In this document: one piece after another, positions 26,298 to 34,464 of the stretch
How positions within the stretch are numbered: the stretch's first letter is position 1
Layout of the letters: each line of letters opens with the position of its first letter
Assembly: GCA_022571715.1 (NCBI GenBank)
Contig: JACZXH010000029.1
Location: 1 to 41,305 of the forward strand
Length of the DNA stretch: 41,305 nt
From: Bacteroidota bacterium
GTDB taxonomy: Bacteria > Bacteroidota > Bacteroidia > Cytophagales > Cyclobacteriaceae
Direction: 5' to 3'
Made by a program: the position numbers and the translations under genes
The notes under the pieces: generated by a model
The model's input: the letters and a program-made list of their open reading frames with translations, nothing else
Database searches by the model: none
Told to the model about the DNA's origin: nothing

Positions 26298-27290
26298 ATG
26301 AAATTAGCAACATTAAAAAACAACACACGTGATGGAAAACTTATTGTTGTAAATAAAGAGCTAACAAAAGCTATTAACGTTTCAGACATTGCAAAAACAA
26401 TGCAGGAAGCATTGGATAATTGGGCTGAAATATCACCCAAACTAGAAGTTATTTATAACCTGTTACAAAGAGGTGAATTGACTGATACAGTTGATTTTCA
26501 ACCGAAAAATGTAATGGCAATAATTCCCAGGGCCTACCACTGGGCAGATGGCAGCGCCTACGTTACACATGTTGAATTAGTTCGTAAGGCTCGTAACGCA
26601 GAATTGCCGGAATCATTTTGGACCGATCCTTTGATGTATATGGGAGCTTCTGATGCATTTATTGGAGCTACAGATGACATTGAAATTGAAAAAGAAGAAT
26701 GGGGGATTGATTTTGAGTCAGAAGTGGCTGTCATTACAGATGATGTCCCTGCCGGAACAGATAGATATCAGGCAAAAAAACATATTAAATTGATTGTTTT
26801 GGTCAATGATGTATCATTACGAAATTTAATACCTGCTGAACTTTCGAAACAATTTGGGTTTTACCAATCAAAACCATGGACCTCCTTTTCTCCTGTTGCT
26901 GTAACACCAGACGAACTGGGTAGCTCCTGGGATGGTGAGAAAGTTCATTTACCACTTATTTCAACATTAAATAATAAAGAAATCGGTTCACCCAATGCCG
27001 GAATTGATATGGTCTTTGATTTTGGACAATTAATTGCACACGCGGCAAAAACACGTTCATTAATGGCCGGAACAGTTATTGGTTCGGGAACGGTAGCAAA
27101 TGAAGGGAGTCCGGATGGCTCAAGTTGTTTGGCAGAAGTGCGTTGTTTAGAAATAATTCATGTAGGCAAACCCTCTACTCCATTTATGACTTTTGGTGAC
27201 CGGATTGAAATTGAAATGAAAGATGAACAGGGAAATTCAATATTTGGAAAAATAGACCAGGTAGTTAAAAAGTACGAACCCAAAAATTAG
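26298..27290 (+). CDS. Fumarylacetoacetate hydrolase (FAH) family protein
   Basis: The protein (330 residues) has the FAH fold's metal motifs: the acidic IDFESEVAVITDD (the Glu-x-Glu pattern) and DVSLRNLIPAEL, followed by AGTVIGSGTVANEGSPDG, which matches the G-T-V-x-G-S-G-T pattern of family enzymes. FAH-family enzymes hydrolyse or decarboxylate beta-diketo acids with a divalent metal, for example in tyrosine, homoprotocatechuate or 2-oxo-acid breakdown. The N-terminal 90 residues form a small extra domain, as in the longer fumarylacetoacetase-like members. There are no aromatic-degradation genes nearby, so the substrate remains open. It is convergent with a lipoprotein gene, with a hairpin in between. 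Confidence 0.85.
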   Translation: MKLATLKNNTRDGKLIVVNKELTKAINVSDIAKTMQEALDNWAEISPKLEVIYNLLQRGELTDTVDFQPKNVMAIIPRAYHWADGSAYVTHVELVRKARNAELPESFWTDPLMYMGASDAFIGATDDIEIEKEEWGIDFESEVAVITDDVPAGTDRYQAKKHIKLIVLVNDVSLRNLIPAELSKQFGFYQSKPWTSFSPVAVTPDELGSSWDGEKVHLPLISTLNNKEIGSPNAGIDMVFDFGQLIAHAAKTRSLMAGTVIGSGTVANEGSPDGSSCLAEVRCLEIIHVGKPSTPFMTFGDRIEIEMKDEQGNSIFGKIDQVVKKYEPKN

Positions 27291-27345
27291 GATACCACTA
27301 TAACCTGTATCCCACGTCAGATATTCAATGTGAGCCGAAGAGTTT

Positions 27346-27409
27346 AAAGATGCCATCTTTTGTTATCCAGCAATGGCCTGAGCAATGGCTGGGAAAAGAT
27401 GGCATCTTT
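27346..27409. terminator. Bidirectional terminator with nested palindromes
   Basis: AAAGATGCCATCTTTT (27346-27361) and AAAAGATGGCATCTTT (27394-27409) are perfect 16-base inverted copies, so they form a long stem. Inside, CCAGC (27367-27371) pairs with GCTGG (27388-27392). Each arm is itself nearly palindromic, so each can also fold alone. The position between the stops of two convergent genes and the U-rich arm ends fit a bidirectional terminator. Confidence 0.72.
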
Positions 27410-27410
27410 C

Positions 27411-27794
27411 TTATATCAGCAGGAAAAAAAGTATCAACAACGAAGAATATCCTGCACCTAATGTGTACATCGGATCGGGAATCTGCACTTCCAACTTCTG
27501 GATAAACGGGATATATATTGTGTGATAATATTTCATTCCCTGGTGGTTATACCACACTACTGAGAGTGTCTGTTCACTGACTCCCGTCACCTGAAGATTA
27601 GTGAAATCTTTGCCGTTGACTCTCACAAAAATCAGATCTCCGACTTCTAAATTTTCAGCTAACGCTCCAGGTTTATCTTCTTCCACATAGTATTTGTCAT
27701 TAAATACTTCCTTATAAGTATAGCAGGAGGCCAGCATTGCTGAAAATGCTAATAAATACAGTACTTTGACAATTATTCTTACTAATTGTTCCAT
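27411..27794 (-). CDS. Small lipoprotein with C-terminal hydrophobic segment
   Basis: I take the ATG at 27794; a GTG at 27830 would add 12 residues and no better signal. The protein (127 residues) has a lipoprotein signal with Cys24 in MLASC. The mature part has an acidic linker, then strands FVRVNGKDFTNLQVTGV and LSVVWYNHQGMKYYHTIYI, and ends in a hydrophobic stretch LLILFFLLI that runs to the stop. The middle resembles small SH3- or RNA-binding-like beta domains, but I recognise no family. It follows the barrel-like gene by 47 bases on the same strand and is probably co-transcribed. Confidence 0.55.
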   Translation of the reverse strand: MEQLVRIIVKVLYLLAFSAMLASCYTYKEVFNDKYYVEEDKPGALAENLEVGDLIFVRVNGKDFTNLQVTGVSEQTLSVVWYNHQGMKYYHTIYIPFIQKLEVQIPDPMYTLGAGYSSLLILFFLLI

Positions 27795-27841
27795 AGTCGA
27801 TTTGTTTTTGATGAGAAACAGATTTTTCACGATTCCTAATC

Positions 27842-28372
27842 TTAGTCTTTTCTGAGAATGAAACCGACCAGAACGGTATACTTTACAGCATTGGAAGATG
27901 GAACGATCGCAAAGTTAATTGGTATGTAAACATTATCATTCTTGTAGGTATGACCCACTGCAAACACAAATGAACGCGTACCTTGACCGGCAGTAGACAA
28001 ATTTGGACCTACCCCGGCTTCAAACCCATTCCGTGTTCGAAATCCCACAAGTAAGCTTGCGCTTAAAACAGGATGATCTGTTTCGAAACCACCAAGCAAG
28101 ATCACTGTCTCTATTAATCCTTGAAGACCATCCCTAGTTTCAAAATACCGGGTCTCAAATTGCCATCCTACCTGGCTGATATATGGAAAAATATCGTTTT
28201 CCCGCATCATTGTCCCCAGATCTCCTCCGATATAGGTCAAACCCGCACGGGGTCCAGCTAATTTGATTGACTTTGGTGGACGCATCGTACTTTCCTGGGT
28301 AGAACCTCCTTGCGCAACTGCAATCAAAGAGAGCGCGCATACCGTAATCATAGTTAACATTGACTTTTTCAT
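27842..28372 (-). CDS. Small outer-membrane-barrel-like exported protein
   Basis: The 176-residue protein has a Sec signal peptide (cut near residue 20, AVA/Q). Its mature part is built of alternating-strand segments with Gly turns: GPRAGLTYIGGDL, LLVGFRTRNGFEAGVGPN, SFVFAVGHTYKNDNVY and the closing VKYTVLVGFILRKD. This suggests a small outer-membrane or periplasmic beta-barrel. I do not recognise a named family. It heads a two-gene unit with the small lipoprotein, with a -7 box candidate at 28406-28413 on the minus strand. Confidence 0.55.
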   Translation of the reverse strand: MKKSMLTMITVCALSLIAVAQGGSTQESTMRPPKSIKLAGPRAGLTYIGGDLGTMMRENDIFPYISQVGWQFETRYFETRDGLQGLIETVILLGGFETDHPVLSASLLVGFRTRNGFEAGVGPNLSTAGQGTRSFVFAVGHTYKNDNVYIPINFAIVPSSNAVKYTVLVGFILRKD

Positions 28373-29227
28373 GACATTAGTTGTTTAGTTGAACATCATT
28401 TTGGTCAAATGTACGTTGGAATAAGAGCTGGCATAAACTGAATTTAAAAAGTCCGGGATATTAAAAAACGGGTATCCGCAAGGCTAAAGAAAACCGCAGC
28501 AGGTAGTATGAAAATTTACTTTTATTGTAATTAAACAATGTAGAAGTTGCAGAATTTGGTATTTATATAAATTCAATTATTGGATTCTGAATAAATTATG
28601 ATTAAAAAATATTCAACTTACTGATTACCAGTTAATTATCATTAAACGCATACAAATCATCGTCATATGGAGGGATTCAAGGCCCGTATATGGGTGCCAT
28701 TAGAATATCTGTCAATTAATTATTTCAATACCTTGTTCTTCTAATAAAACCTTAAACACAATGAAATGAAATAATTAATTTCTAGTTATTTGGATGGGTA
28801 AATGCGCCGTTAGCGGCATAAACTTTGAAGGTAGTCTCGAAGGTAACCAACTACCGGGATGCTCAGAATGACACCAAGGATACCAAGAATGAATTATGAA
28901 TTAATAAAGGGTTCTGTAGGAACAATTGTATCCTGACTCAACAGATAAAATAGTTTCGAGATTTCAAAATCTGAATAGTCACCGAAGTCCTGGGCTTTAA
29001 TGCGAAATATTCAGGATTTTGAGAGGATCTGTTCTTTTGATTTCACTACTACACCAGGGGCTTCTTTCTAAATTAAATGTTTGCCAGTAATTAATACTAT
29101 AAATTTGTCGCTTAGCCTGGCGGGTGAATACCTGAAATTTGTGAGATAGTTGGTGAACCATTACATATATAATTGTTACGAAGCAAGTGTTAGTATTGGG
29201 AACAGGGTATTCGGACGTGTCATTTGG
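28373..29227. other. Gene-free stretch before the saccharopine dehydrogenase remnant
   Basis: These 855 bases begin with the promoter side of the small barrel gene and then hold no credible open gene. Stops occur in all frames. A plus-strand frame between about 28990 and 29200 includes words such as DFHYYTRGFF, but stops interrupt it, so it could be older debris of the pseudogene that follows. No tRNA is seen. Confidence 0.5.
28406..28413 (-). promoter_or_regulatory. Candidate -7 box TACATTTG (minus strand)
   Basis: CAAATGTA on the plus strand reads TACATTTG on the minus strand, a perfect TAnnTTTG match 33 bases upstream of the barrel-like gene at 28372. The -33 side is weak (TATG at 18-base spacing). 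Confidence 0.38.
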
Positions 29228-29545
29228 GCTAATCAGGAAAGAATGGCATATAAAGATCGCGAAAAGGACATGAGGATCATTCATAACGAAGCTATTATAG
29301 AATTCGGGAACCGTATTGAAAGAAAATGGCGACGATGAAAGTAAACAGTAGGCCATATGGGCATTCTGTGATGTCAAGAGCAGTTCTCTTCCGACAGCTA
29401 TTGCATCAAGATTAATACTTGAAGGCGCATAAGATCAAACGGTGTTTTAAAGCAGATAACCGAAGAATATACAAGCTGTATTAATTGAGTTAGCCGAAAA
29501 TGGTTATAAGTTCGAGCATAAAACGTAGCAATTTGATAAAATAAC
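29228..29545 (+). pseudogene. Decayed C-terminal part of a saccharopine dehydrogenase
   Basis: Read across frameshifts, the stretch gives MAYKDREKDMRIIHNEAIIE, then RPYGHSVMSRAV, LPTAIASRLILEGA and IQAVLIELAENGYKFEHK. This is the order found in the C-terminal domain of saccharopine dehydrogenases: an Asp-Met-x-x-x-His-x-Glu strand, then Ala-Met-x-x-x-Val-x-x-Pro-x-x-Ile-Ala, then the Leu-x-Glu-Leu-x-x-x-Gly-x-x-Phe end. At least two frameshifts and several in-frame stops interrupt it. The N-terminal NAD-binding half is not visible. The intact enzyme works in lysine metabolism. The remnant was recognised by its motif order, so the family call is moderate to good. Confidence 0.6.
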
Positions 29546-29672
29546 GCCCATCACGGTTGTAGCACGCCTCGACTTTCCTGTGCCTTGATAAGTATGAAGC
29601 TTGCAATAAACCTGCATTATTATTCGAGTCGCTAGTTGTCATGGAAAGAATTAGACAATATTCTTTGATTTT

Positions 29673-30329
29673 ATGAAAGATCTAGAAGGGATAAAATATT
29701 ACTCTCCGGTAGAAGAAAAAATTAATATTATTTCTCATGCTATAGGTTTCATTTTAGGAATTGTTTTTTTTGTACTTCTGGTTACCCATGCAACCCGGCA
29801 CGGAAACGTTTGGCATATTGTTAGTTTTAGTGTTTTCGGGGCGAGTTTAATTATATTATATGCAGCTTCTACTGTTTACCACAGCGCTAAAAATCGAGCG
29901 CTGAGGATTAGATTGAGAATATTTGATCACACTGCTATTTATATTCTCATTGCGGGAACATACACTCCTTTTGCACTTGTAACGCTACATGGTACAATAG
30001 GTTGGGTGTTATTCGGTACTGCCTGGGGGCTGGCTTTTACTGGCATATTATTGAAACTATTTTTTACTGGCAGATATAATTTAATATCTTCTGTAATGTA
30101 TGTATTAATGGGTTCGATTGCCATTTTTGCGTTAAAACCATTAGCTAATAAATTGGCATTTGAAGGCTTGTTCTGGCTCTTTGCAGGAGGATTATCGTAC
30201 ACAATTGGAGCAATTATTTACAGCATAAAAAAGATAAGATTCAATCACGCAATCTTTCATGTATTTGTTTTAATTGGCAGTCTTTGTCATTTTATATCAG
30301 TGTTCTTTTATGTTTTGTCGAGAGAATAA
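29673..30329 (+). CDS. Hemolysin III family (PAQR/YqfA-type) membrane protein
   Basis: The protein (218 residues) has seven hydrophobic segments and the conserved motifs of the hemolysin III/PAQR family: EEKINIISHAIG at the start, STVYHSAKN after the second helix, FDHTAIYILIAGTYTP in the middle and NHAIFHVFVLIGSLCHF at the end. The conserved Ser, Asp and three His residues form the zinc site seen in PAQR receptors. Bacterial members sit in the inner membrane; their activity (ceramidase-like hydrolase or membrane homeostasis) is not proven. Length is normal. No operon partner is visible, and decayed sequence lies on both sides. Confidence 0.88.
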   Translation: MKDLEGIKYYSPVEEKINIISHAIGFILGIVFFVLLVTHATRHGNVWHIVSFSVFGASLIILYAASTVYHSAKNRALRIRLRIFDHTAIYILIAGTYTPFALVTLHGTIGWVLFGTAWGLAFTGILLKLFFTGRYNLISSVMYVLMGSIAIFALKPLANKLAFEGLFWLFAGGLSYTIGAIIYSIKKIRFNHAIFHVFVLIGSLCHFISVFFYVLSRE

Positions 30330-30472
30330 ATCAGCTTCTGGTCAGAGATTTAACATCCACAATAAGACAACACGAAATAATGTATAAAAATTACGGTTTA
30401 CAGTGTATGGTATGAACATTCAGTCCGGTTTGTCAGCTAGCCCACAATTTTTTTGTTTGAGTTAATTTATAA

Positions 30473-30508
30473 ACTATATAGTTAAATATATAGTAATCTA
30501 TATAGATT
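30473..30508. repeat. Three palindromic CTATATAG-like boxes at 12-base spacing
   Basis: CTATATAG at 30474-30481, ATATATAG at 30486-30493 and CTATATAG at 30498-30505 start exactly 12 bases apart. The first lies within the palindrome ACTATATAGT and the last within AATCTATATAGATT, both perfect. The array could bind a regulator, though AT-rich sequence gives such patterns by chance fairly easily. No gene start is close. Confidence 0.4.
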
Positions 30509-30531
30509 TATAAAATATGAATCATTTAGGA

Positions 30532-30708
30532 TTATTCACCTGATTCATGATGTACTTGTCCAGAGGTTTGTATAGGATATGTTTCAGGATTTAGCATGCT
30601 TGTCGCAGTTTTAGTGAACCTCGTGAACTCCGGACTATCCTTAAGAATGATCAGATGTCGTTCCTTATAAATCAGGCATATATGGTAATTTGAATCGGCC
30701 AGATTTAT
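30532..30708 (-). pseudogene. Possible gene fragment without start codon
   Basis: A minus-strand frame of 58 codons, ending in TAA at 30532, reads ADSNYHICLIYKERHLIILK, then DSPEFTRFTKTATSMLNPET. It has a gene-like amino-acid mix but no ATG, GTG or TTG near its 5' end, and a stop lies just upstream. It may be a remnant of a gene lost downstream of the MOT1 transporter. I recognise no family. Confidence 0.28.
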
Positions 30709-30735
30709 TTAATTTTTACTTACAGTCAATACACT

Positions 30736-31902
30736 TCAATCCTCATCTTTAAAACCTGTCAATCCACTCTTTGATAAGTAATACAACAGCGTTCCAACCA
30801 CAAGCCCAATTACGAACCCATAGGGCAGCCCACCTGCTGCTAAAGCTACCAAAATAGCAATCGTAAGCTCTGTTTTTGATTGAACGATATCTCTGATAAG
30901 TACCATTAATGCGATTCCTTCAAAAAGAAGTATGACACCCAATACAGGCAGAGGGAAAAGGTGCACCATATTTTCAAAACCACCGCTGAATATCACGCCC
31001 ATTATCAGATAAAGCATCCCGTAAATAATAACCGAACCGCCAGTCCTTCCACCAAAAGTGTAATGTCCGGCCATTCCACCAGACCCATGACAAGTTGGTA
31101 TTCCACTGAAGAATGGATTGATGAGGTTCATTATAGAATAGGTAAAACTTATTTTACGAATAGTAAGCGGTTTCCTCTCAGGGAACAGGTCTGCCGAAAT
31201 CTGTTTGGTAGCAAGTATAGAATTACCAAGCGAAAGAGGAATTTGAGGTAAAGCCAATAAAACAAAGCCAGTCAAAATATCAGACCAGACAGGAATATTT
31301 AATTGAGGTAAGTTAAACCCAATATTTTTAATTAAATCCTCACCATCAATGTTGAATATAAAGGCATAGATTACTCCCAAAACAATGACAAACAATGCAG
31401 GTGGAAATTTTTTGTTGCCAATTAAAAAGATTATTAAAAGAAAAGATATGGCAGCTACCCAATAGCCAACAATTCCATCGGAAGGCACATAATCTTTTAA
31501 TGCAAGAAAAGATAACTTAATACCCAGTCCAAATTGTATTCCTCTCACAACGCATTTTGGCACTACTTTAGCTATCCAGTCAATTAATCTTGTGACGGTT
31601 AGGAAAAACATTGTAATACCAATTGCCAAACCACCTCCATAAAGTACTCCACCACTTATTTTTTGAGTAATAACAATTGCTGCCATTGCCTTGAGTGGTT
31701 GAACTGGCATTGGAATACGGTAAATAAGCGCAGTGAAAATTTGCATTAATCCAAACATGATCAATACACTGCCGCTGTGTAGTCCCGAAGCTAATATCAT
31801 TGCAATGATTAATGGAAAATCAGTGCCAATATCCCCAAATGCTCCGGAAAATTCATTCCTGTTGAATTTGATTTCCTTTAATTTATCTACTAGTAGTTTC
31901 AC
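30736..31902 (-). CDS. MOT1-type molybdate/sulfate transporter
   Basis: The protein (388 residues) has about ten to eleven hydrophobic segments and the two MOT1 signatures: PMPVQPLKAMAA (residues 64-75) and GIPTCHGSGGMAGHYTFGGR (about 266-285). The N-terminal FSGAFGDIGTDFPL is also typical. MOT1 (DUF4396/SulP-related, PF16983) proteins carry molybdate in plants and algae; bacterial members are annotated as putative sulfate/molybdate transporters. No molybdenum-cofactor genes lie nearby, so substrate choice is open. The start is near the edge of a 448-base gap, with no obvious -7 box. It converges on the hemolysin III gene. Confidence 0.85.
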   Translation of the reverse strand: MKLLVDKLKEIKFNRNEFSGAFGDIGTDFPLIIAMILASGLHSGSVLIMFGLMQIFTALIYRIPMPVQPLKAMAAIVITQKISGGVLYGGGLAIGITMFFLTVTRLIDWIAKVVPKCVVRGIQFGLGIKLSFLALKDYVPSDGIVGYWVAAISFLLIIFLIGNKKFPPALFVIVLGVIYAFIFNIDGEDLIKNIGFNLPQLNIPVWSDILTGFVLLALPQIPLSLGNSILATKQISADLFPERKPLTIRKISFTYSIMNLINPFFSGIPTCHGSGGMAGHYTFGGRTGGSVIIYGMLYLIMGVIFSGGFENMVHLFPLPVLGVILLFEGIALMVLIRDIVQSKTELTIAILVALAAGGLPYGFVIGLVVGTLLYYLSKSGLTGFKDED

Positions 31903-32263
31903 TGAAATTATGTATCAATTTTGGGCTTCAAGTTTACTTTATATTTCATTATTATGACTTTATTTTCCAAAAAAATAAAAATTCAAACTACACAATATAA
32001 TAAACAGACCCATTAAAATGAAAACTATTAAGTCCATGAATGTGAACACATTATTGCAACTTTCAATAGAATTTGATTCAGCGAAAGCAAAAGAAACAAT
32101 GAGACAATTTTAAATTCTTATAAAAGTACGGCCAATATTTATAGATGTAATTGGCATAATATATGAGAATGAGTGGTACCCGGCTTAATGAAATGAATGC
32201 GGGTATCGCTCATGAAAGGATAAAAAATCGGTTTTTCTGTTTCTATCTCGGGAGGGCAGTCAC
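31903..32263. other. AT-rich gap with one short possible reading frame
   Basis: The gap between the MOT1 gene and the dnaK terminator holds a short plus-strand frame at 32018-32113 (31 residues, starting MKTIKSMNVNTLLQLS) with AAA before the ATG but no other support. The same frame continues for 24 codons after its TAA, which might mean a decayed gene. No other structure is visible. Confidence 0.4.
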
Positions 32264-32297
32264 AAAAAAAGAGCTGCCATTTGGCAACTCTTTTTTT
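32264..32297. terminator. Intrinsic terminator downstream of dnaK
   Basis: AAAAAAAGAGCTGCC (32264-32278) and GGCAACTCTTTTTTT (32283-32297) form a stem with one mismatch, closed by a four-base loop. Both arms end in A or T runs, so the hairpin has a U-tract in either direction. It lies 54 bases past the dnaK stop on the minus strand. Confidence 0.8.
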
Positions 32298-32350
32298 GTA
32301 AATTACTTGTGCAGTCCGTGAAGACCTATATATAAGAAATTAATTGATTT

Positions 32351-34276
32351 TTATTTCTTATCATCTTTCACCTCTTCAAATTCCACATCCGAAACATCAG
32401 AATCAGAGTCTGAAGCAGATGCATCTGCATCTGCCTGGGCATCGCCATCAGTGCCGGCTTGGCCGCCCTGAGTTGCCTGGTACATTTCCTGCGAGGCAGC
32501 CTGCCATGCCTGATTCAGGTTGTTCATAGCAGTATCAATACCTGCAAGATCCTGTTCCTTATGCGCTTTTTTCAGCTCTTCCAGTGCTTCATTTATAGCC
32601 GTTTTGTTACCTTCAGACAGCTTTTCGCCGTATTCTTTTATCTGCTTCTCAGTCTGGAAAATCAGCGAATCAGCCGAGTTGATCTTATCAATCTTTTCGC
32701 GTTCCGCTTTGTCCGCTTCTGCATTTGCTTCGGCTTCTTTTTTCATTTTTTCGATTTCCTCATCCGAAAGCCCTGAAGACCCTTCGATCCTGATTTTCTG
32801 CTCTTTTCCTGTGCCTTTGTCTTGTGCAGACACATTCAGAATACCATTGGCGTCAATATCGAAGGCAACTTCGATCTGAGGTACGCCGCGTGAGGCGGGC
32901 GGTACACCGTCGAGATGGAATCTGCCAATGGTCCGATTATCTTTGGCCATTTGCCTTTCACCCTGCAGCACATGTATCTCTACTGAGGGCTGGTTGTCGG
33001 AAGCGGTCGAAAATACTTCGGATTTCTTGGTCGGTATGGTGGTGTTGGCGTCGATCAGTTTAGTAAATACTCCACCCAAGGTTTCAATGCCAAGTGACAA
33101 CGGTGTAACATCCAGCAGCAACACATCTTTCACTTCGCCGGTAAGTACGCCCCCCTGTATAGCAGCGCCAATGGCAACCACTTCATCAGCATTTACACCT
33201 TTCGATGGTGTTTTGCCAAAATATTTCTCCACTTCCTCCTGTATCACAGGCATACGCGTAGAGCCACCTACCAATATCACTTCATCAATATCTGATGGAG
33301 TGAGTCCGGCGTCTTTTAGTGCCTTCCTTACCGGAGCCATCGAACGTTTGATAAGGTTGTCGGAAAGTTGCTCGAACTTAGACCTGGAAAGCTTTTTCAC
33401 GAGGTGCTTGGGCACTCCGTCAACCGGCATAATATATGGCAGGTTAATTTCTGTTTCCGTAGAACTTGAAAGCTCGATTTTTGCTTTTTCTGAAGCTTCT
33501 TTCAAACGTTGCAATGCCATCGGATCTTTGCGCAGATCCAATCCTTCATCTTTCTTAAATTCGTCTGCCAGCCACTCGATGATCACCTGGTCAAAATCGT
33601 CACCACCAAGGTGTACATCACCATTGGTTGATTTTACTTCAAATACGCCATCGCCGAGTTCAAGGACAGAAATATCGAACGTTCCTCCTCCTAGGTCATA
33701 CACGGCAATTGTGATGTCGCGATTTTTTTTATCAAGTCCATAAGCAAGAGCGGCAGCTGTAGGCTCGTTGATAATTCGTTTTACATCAAATCCCGCAATC
33801 TGGCCAGCTTCTTTGGTGGCCTGCCTTTCGGAGTCATTGAAATATGCCGGCACAGTGATAACCGCTTCGGTGATTTCGGTGCCCAGGTAATCTTCTGCGG
33901 TCGATTTCATTTTTTGAAGAATCATAGCAGAAATTTCCTGAGGAGTGTATTTGCGATCTCCTATCTTTATTCTTACCGTATCATTGTTTCCTTTTTCAAT
34001 ATCGTAAGTGATGGTTTTTCTTTCTGCGGGAACTTCTGAGAATTTTTTACCCATAAATCTTTTTACAGAAGTTATAGTATTTTTAGGATTTGTAATGGCT
34101 TGCCTTTTTGCAGGATCTCCAATTTTTCTTTCTCCTTTTCCGTCGTCGAGAAATGCTACAATTGAAGGAGTTGTACGTCGCCCTTCGCTGTTAGGGATAA
34201 CAACCGGCTCATTTCCTTCCATTACAGCAACGCACGAGTTGGTAGTTCCCAGGTCAATTCCAATTATTTTGCCCAT
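32351..34276 (-). CDS. dnaK: Chaperone DnaK (Hsp70)
   Basis: The protein (641 residues) starts [20 protein letters not shown], the Hsp70 phosphate-loop signature, and contains [19 protein letters not shown] and [17 protein letters not shown]. The hydrophobic linker [18 protein letters not shown] leads into the substrate-binding domain. The C-terminal lid ends in an Ala/Asp/Ser-rich tail and [14 protein letters not shown], close to the EEV-like end of bacterial DnaK. DnaK folds and rescues proteins with DnaJ and GrpE, neither of which is adjacent. The gene is divergent from prfC across 188 bases that contain a 19-base palindrome. Length is normal. Confidence 0.98.
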   Translation of the reverse strand: MGKIIGIDLGTTNSCVAVMEGNEPVVIPNSEGRRTTPSIVAFLDDGKGERKIGDPAKRQAITNPKNTITSVKRFMGKKFSEVPAERKTITYDIEKGNNDTVRIKIGDRKYTPQEISAMILQKMKSTAEDYLGTEITEAVITVPAYFNDSERQATKEAGQIAGFDVKRIINEPTAAALAYGLDKKNRDITIAVYDLGGGTFDISVLELGDGVFEVKSTNGDVHLGGDDFDQVIIEWLADEFKKDEGLDLRKDPMALQRLKEASEKAKIELSSSTETEINLPYIMPVDGVPKHLVKKLSRSKFEQLSDNLIKRSMAPVRKALKDAGLTPSDIDEVILVGGSTRMPVIQEEVEKYFGKTPSKGVNADEVVAIGAAIQGGVLTGEVKDVLLLDVTPLSLGIETLGGVFTKLIDANTTIPTKKSEVFSTASDNQPSVEIHVLQGERQMAKDNRTIGRFHLDGVPPASRGVPQIEVAFDIDANGILNVSAQDKGTGKEQKIRIEGSSGLSDEEIEKMKKEAEANAEADKAEREKIDKINSADSLIFQTEKQIKEYGEKLSEGNKTAINEALEELKKAHKEQDLAGIDTAMNNLNQAWQAASQEMYQATQGGQAGTDGDAQADADASASDSDSDVSDVEFEEVKDDKK

Positions 34277-34370
34277 AATGTCATTTAGTTAATACGTTAT
34301 ATTTATATTCATTTTTATTCGTCACTATTTTTTATGCAATGCGTATGCCAATATGCTATTTCTCCATAAT

Positions 34371-34389
34371 TTATGACATAATGTCATAA
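34371..34389. promoter_or_regulatory. 19-base perfect palindrome, candidate operator
   Basis: TTATGACATAATGTCATAA has two 9-base arms around a single A, with no mismatch. It lies 94 bases upstream of the dnaK start and 75 bases upstream of the prfC start. It is not the CIRCE element, whose sequence and spacing differ. A dimeric regulator is a natural reader of such a site; which one is unknown. Confidence 0.5.
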
Positions 34390-34427
34390 GGGATTGTGCT
34401 CAGGTGTTAGAAATGCGTCAATAATGC

Positions 34428-34435
34428 TACCTTTG
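34428..34435 (+). promoter_or_regulatory. Candidate -7 box TACCTTTG for prfC
   Basis: TACCTTTG fits the -7 consensus and lies 29 bases upstream of the prfC start codon. The upstream TTG is not at the best spacing. The palindrome at 34371-34389 lies 38 bases upstream of this box. Confidence 0.4.
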
Positions 34436-34464
34436 CGGCTTCGTTTGAGATGAAAGTCGTATAA

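Larger units (their letters stand above)
30330..30735. other. Convergent gap with palindromes and possible gene debris
   Basis: The gap lies between two convergent genes. Its left half carries three CTATATAG-like palindromic boxes every 12 bases. Its right half carries an uninterrupted minus-strand frame (30532-30708) without a start codon. No complete gene is seen. Confidence 0.5.

Noticed and set aside
28997-29377. 126-codon minus-strand frame
   Set aside because: It is antisense to the saccharopine dehydrogenase remnant, whose motifs are found on the plus strand.
32928-33743. Long plus-strand open frame (271 codons) opposite dnaK
   Set aside because: It is antisense to strongly conserved dnaK sequence and has a Ser/Thr/Pro-rich, domainless translation; long antisense frames are common over high-bias genes.
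34371-34389. The palindrome as a CIRCE (HrcA) element
   Set aside because: CIRCE has TTAGCACTC-N9-GAGTGCTAA; this site differs in both sequence and spacer.
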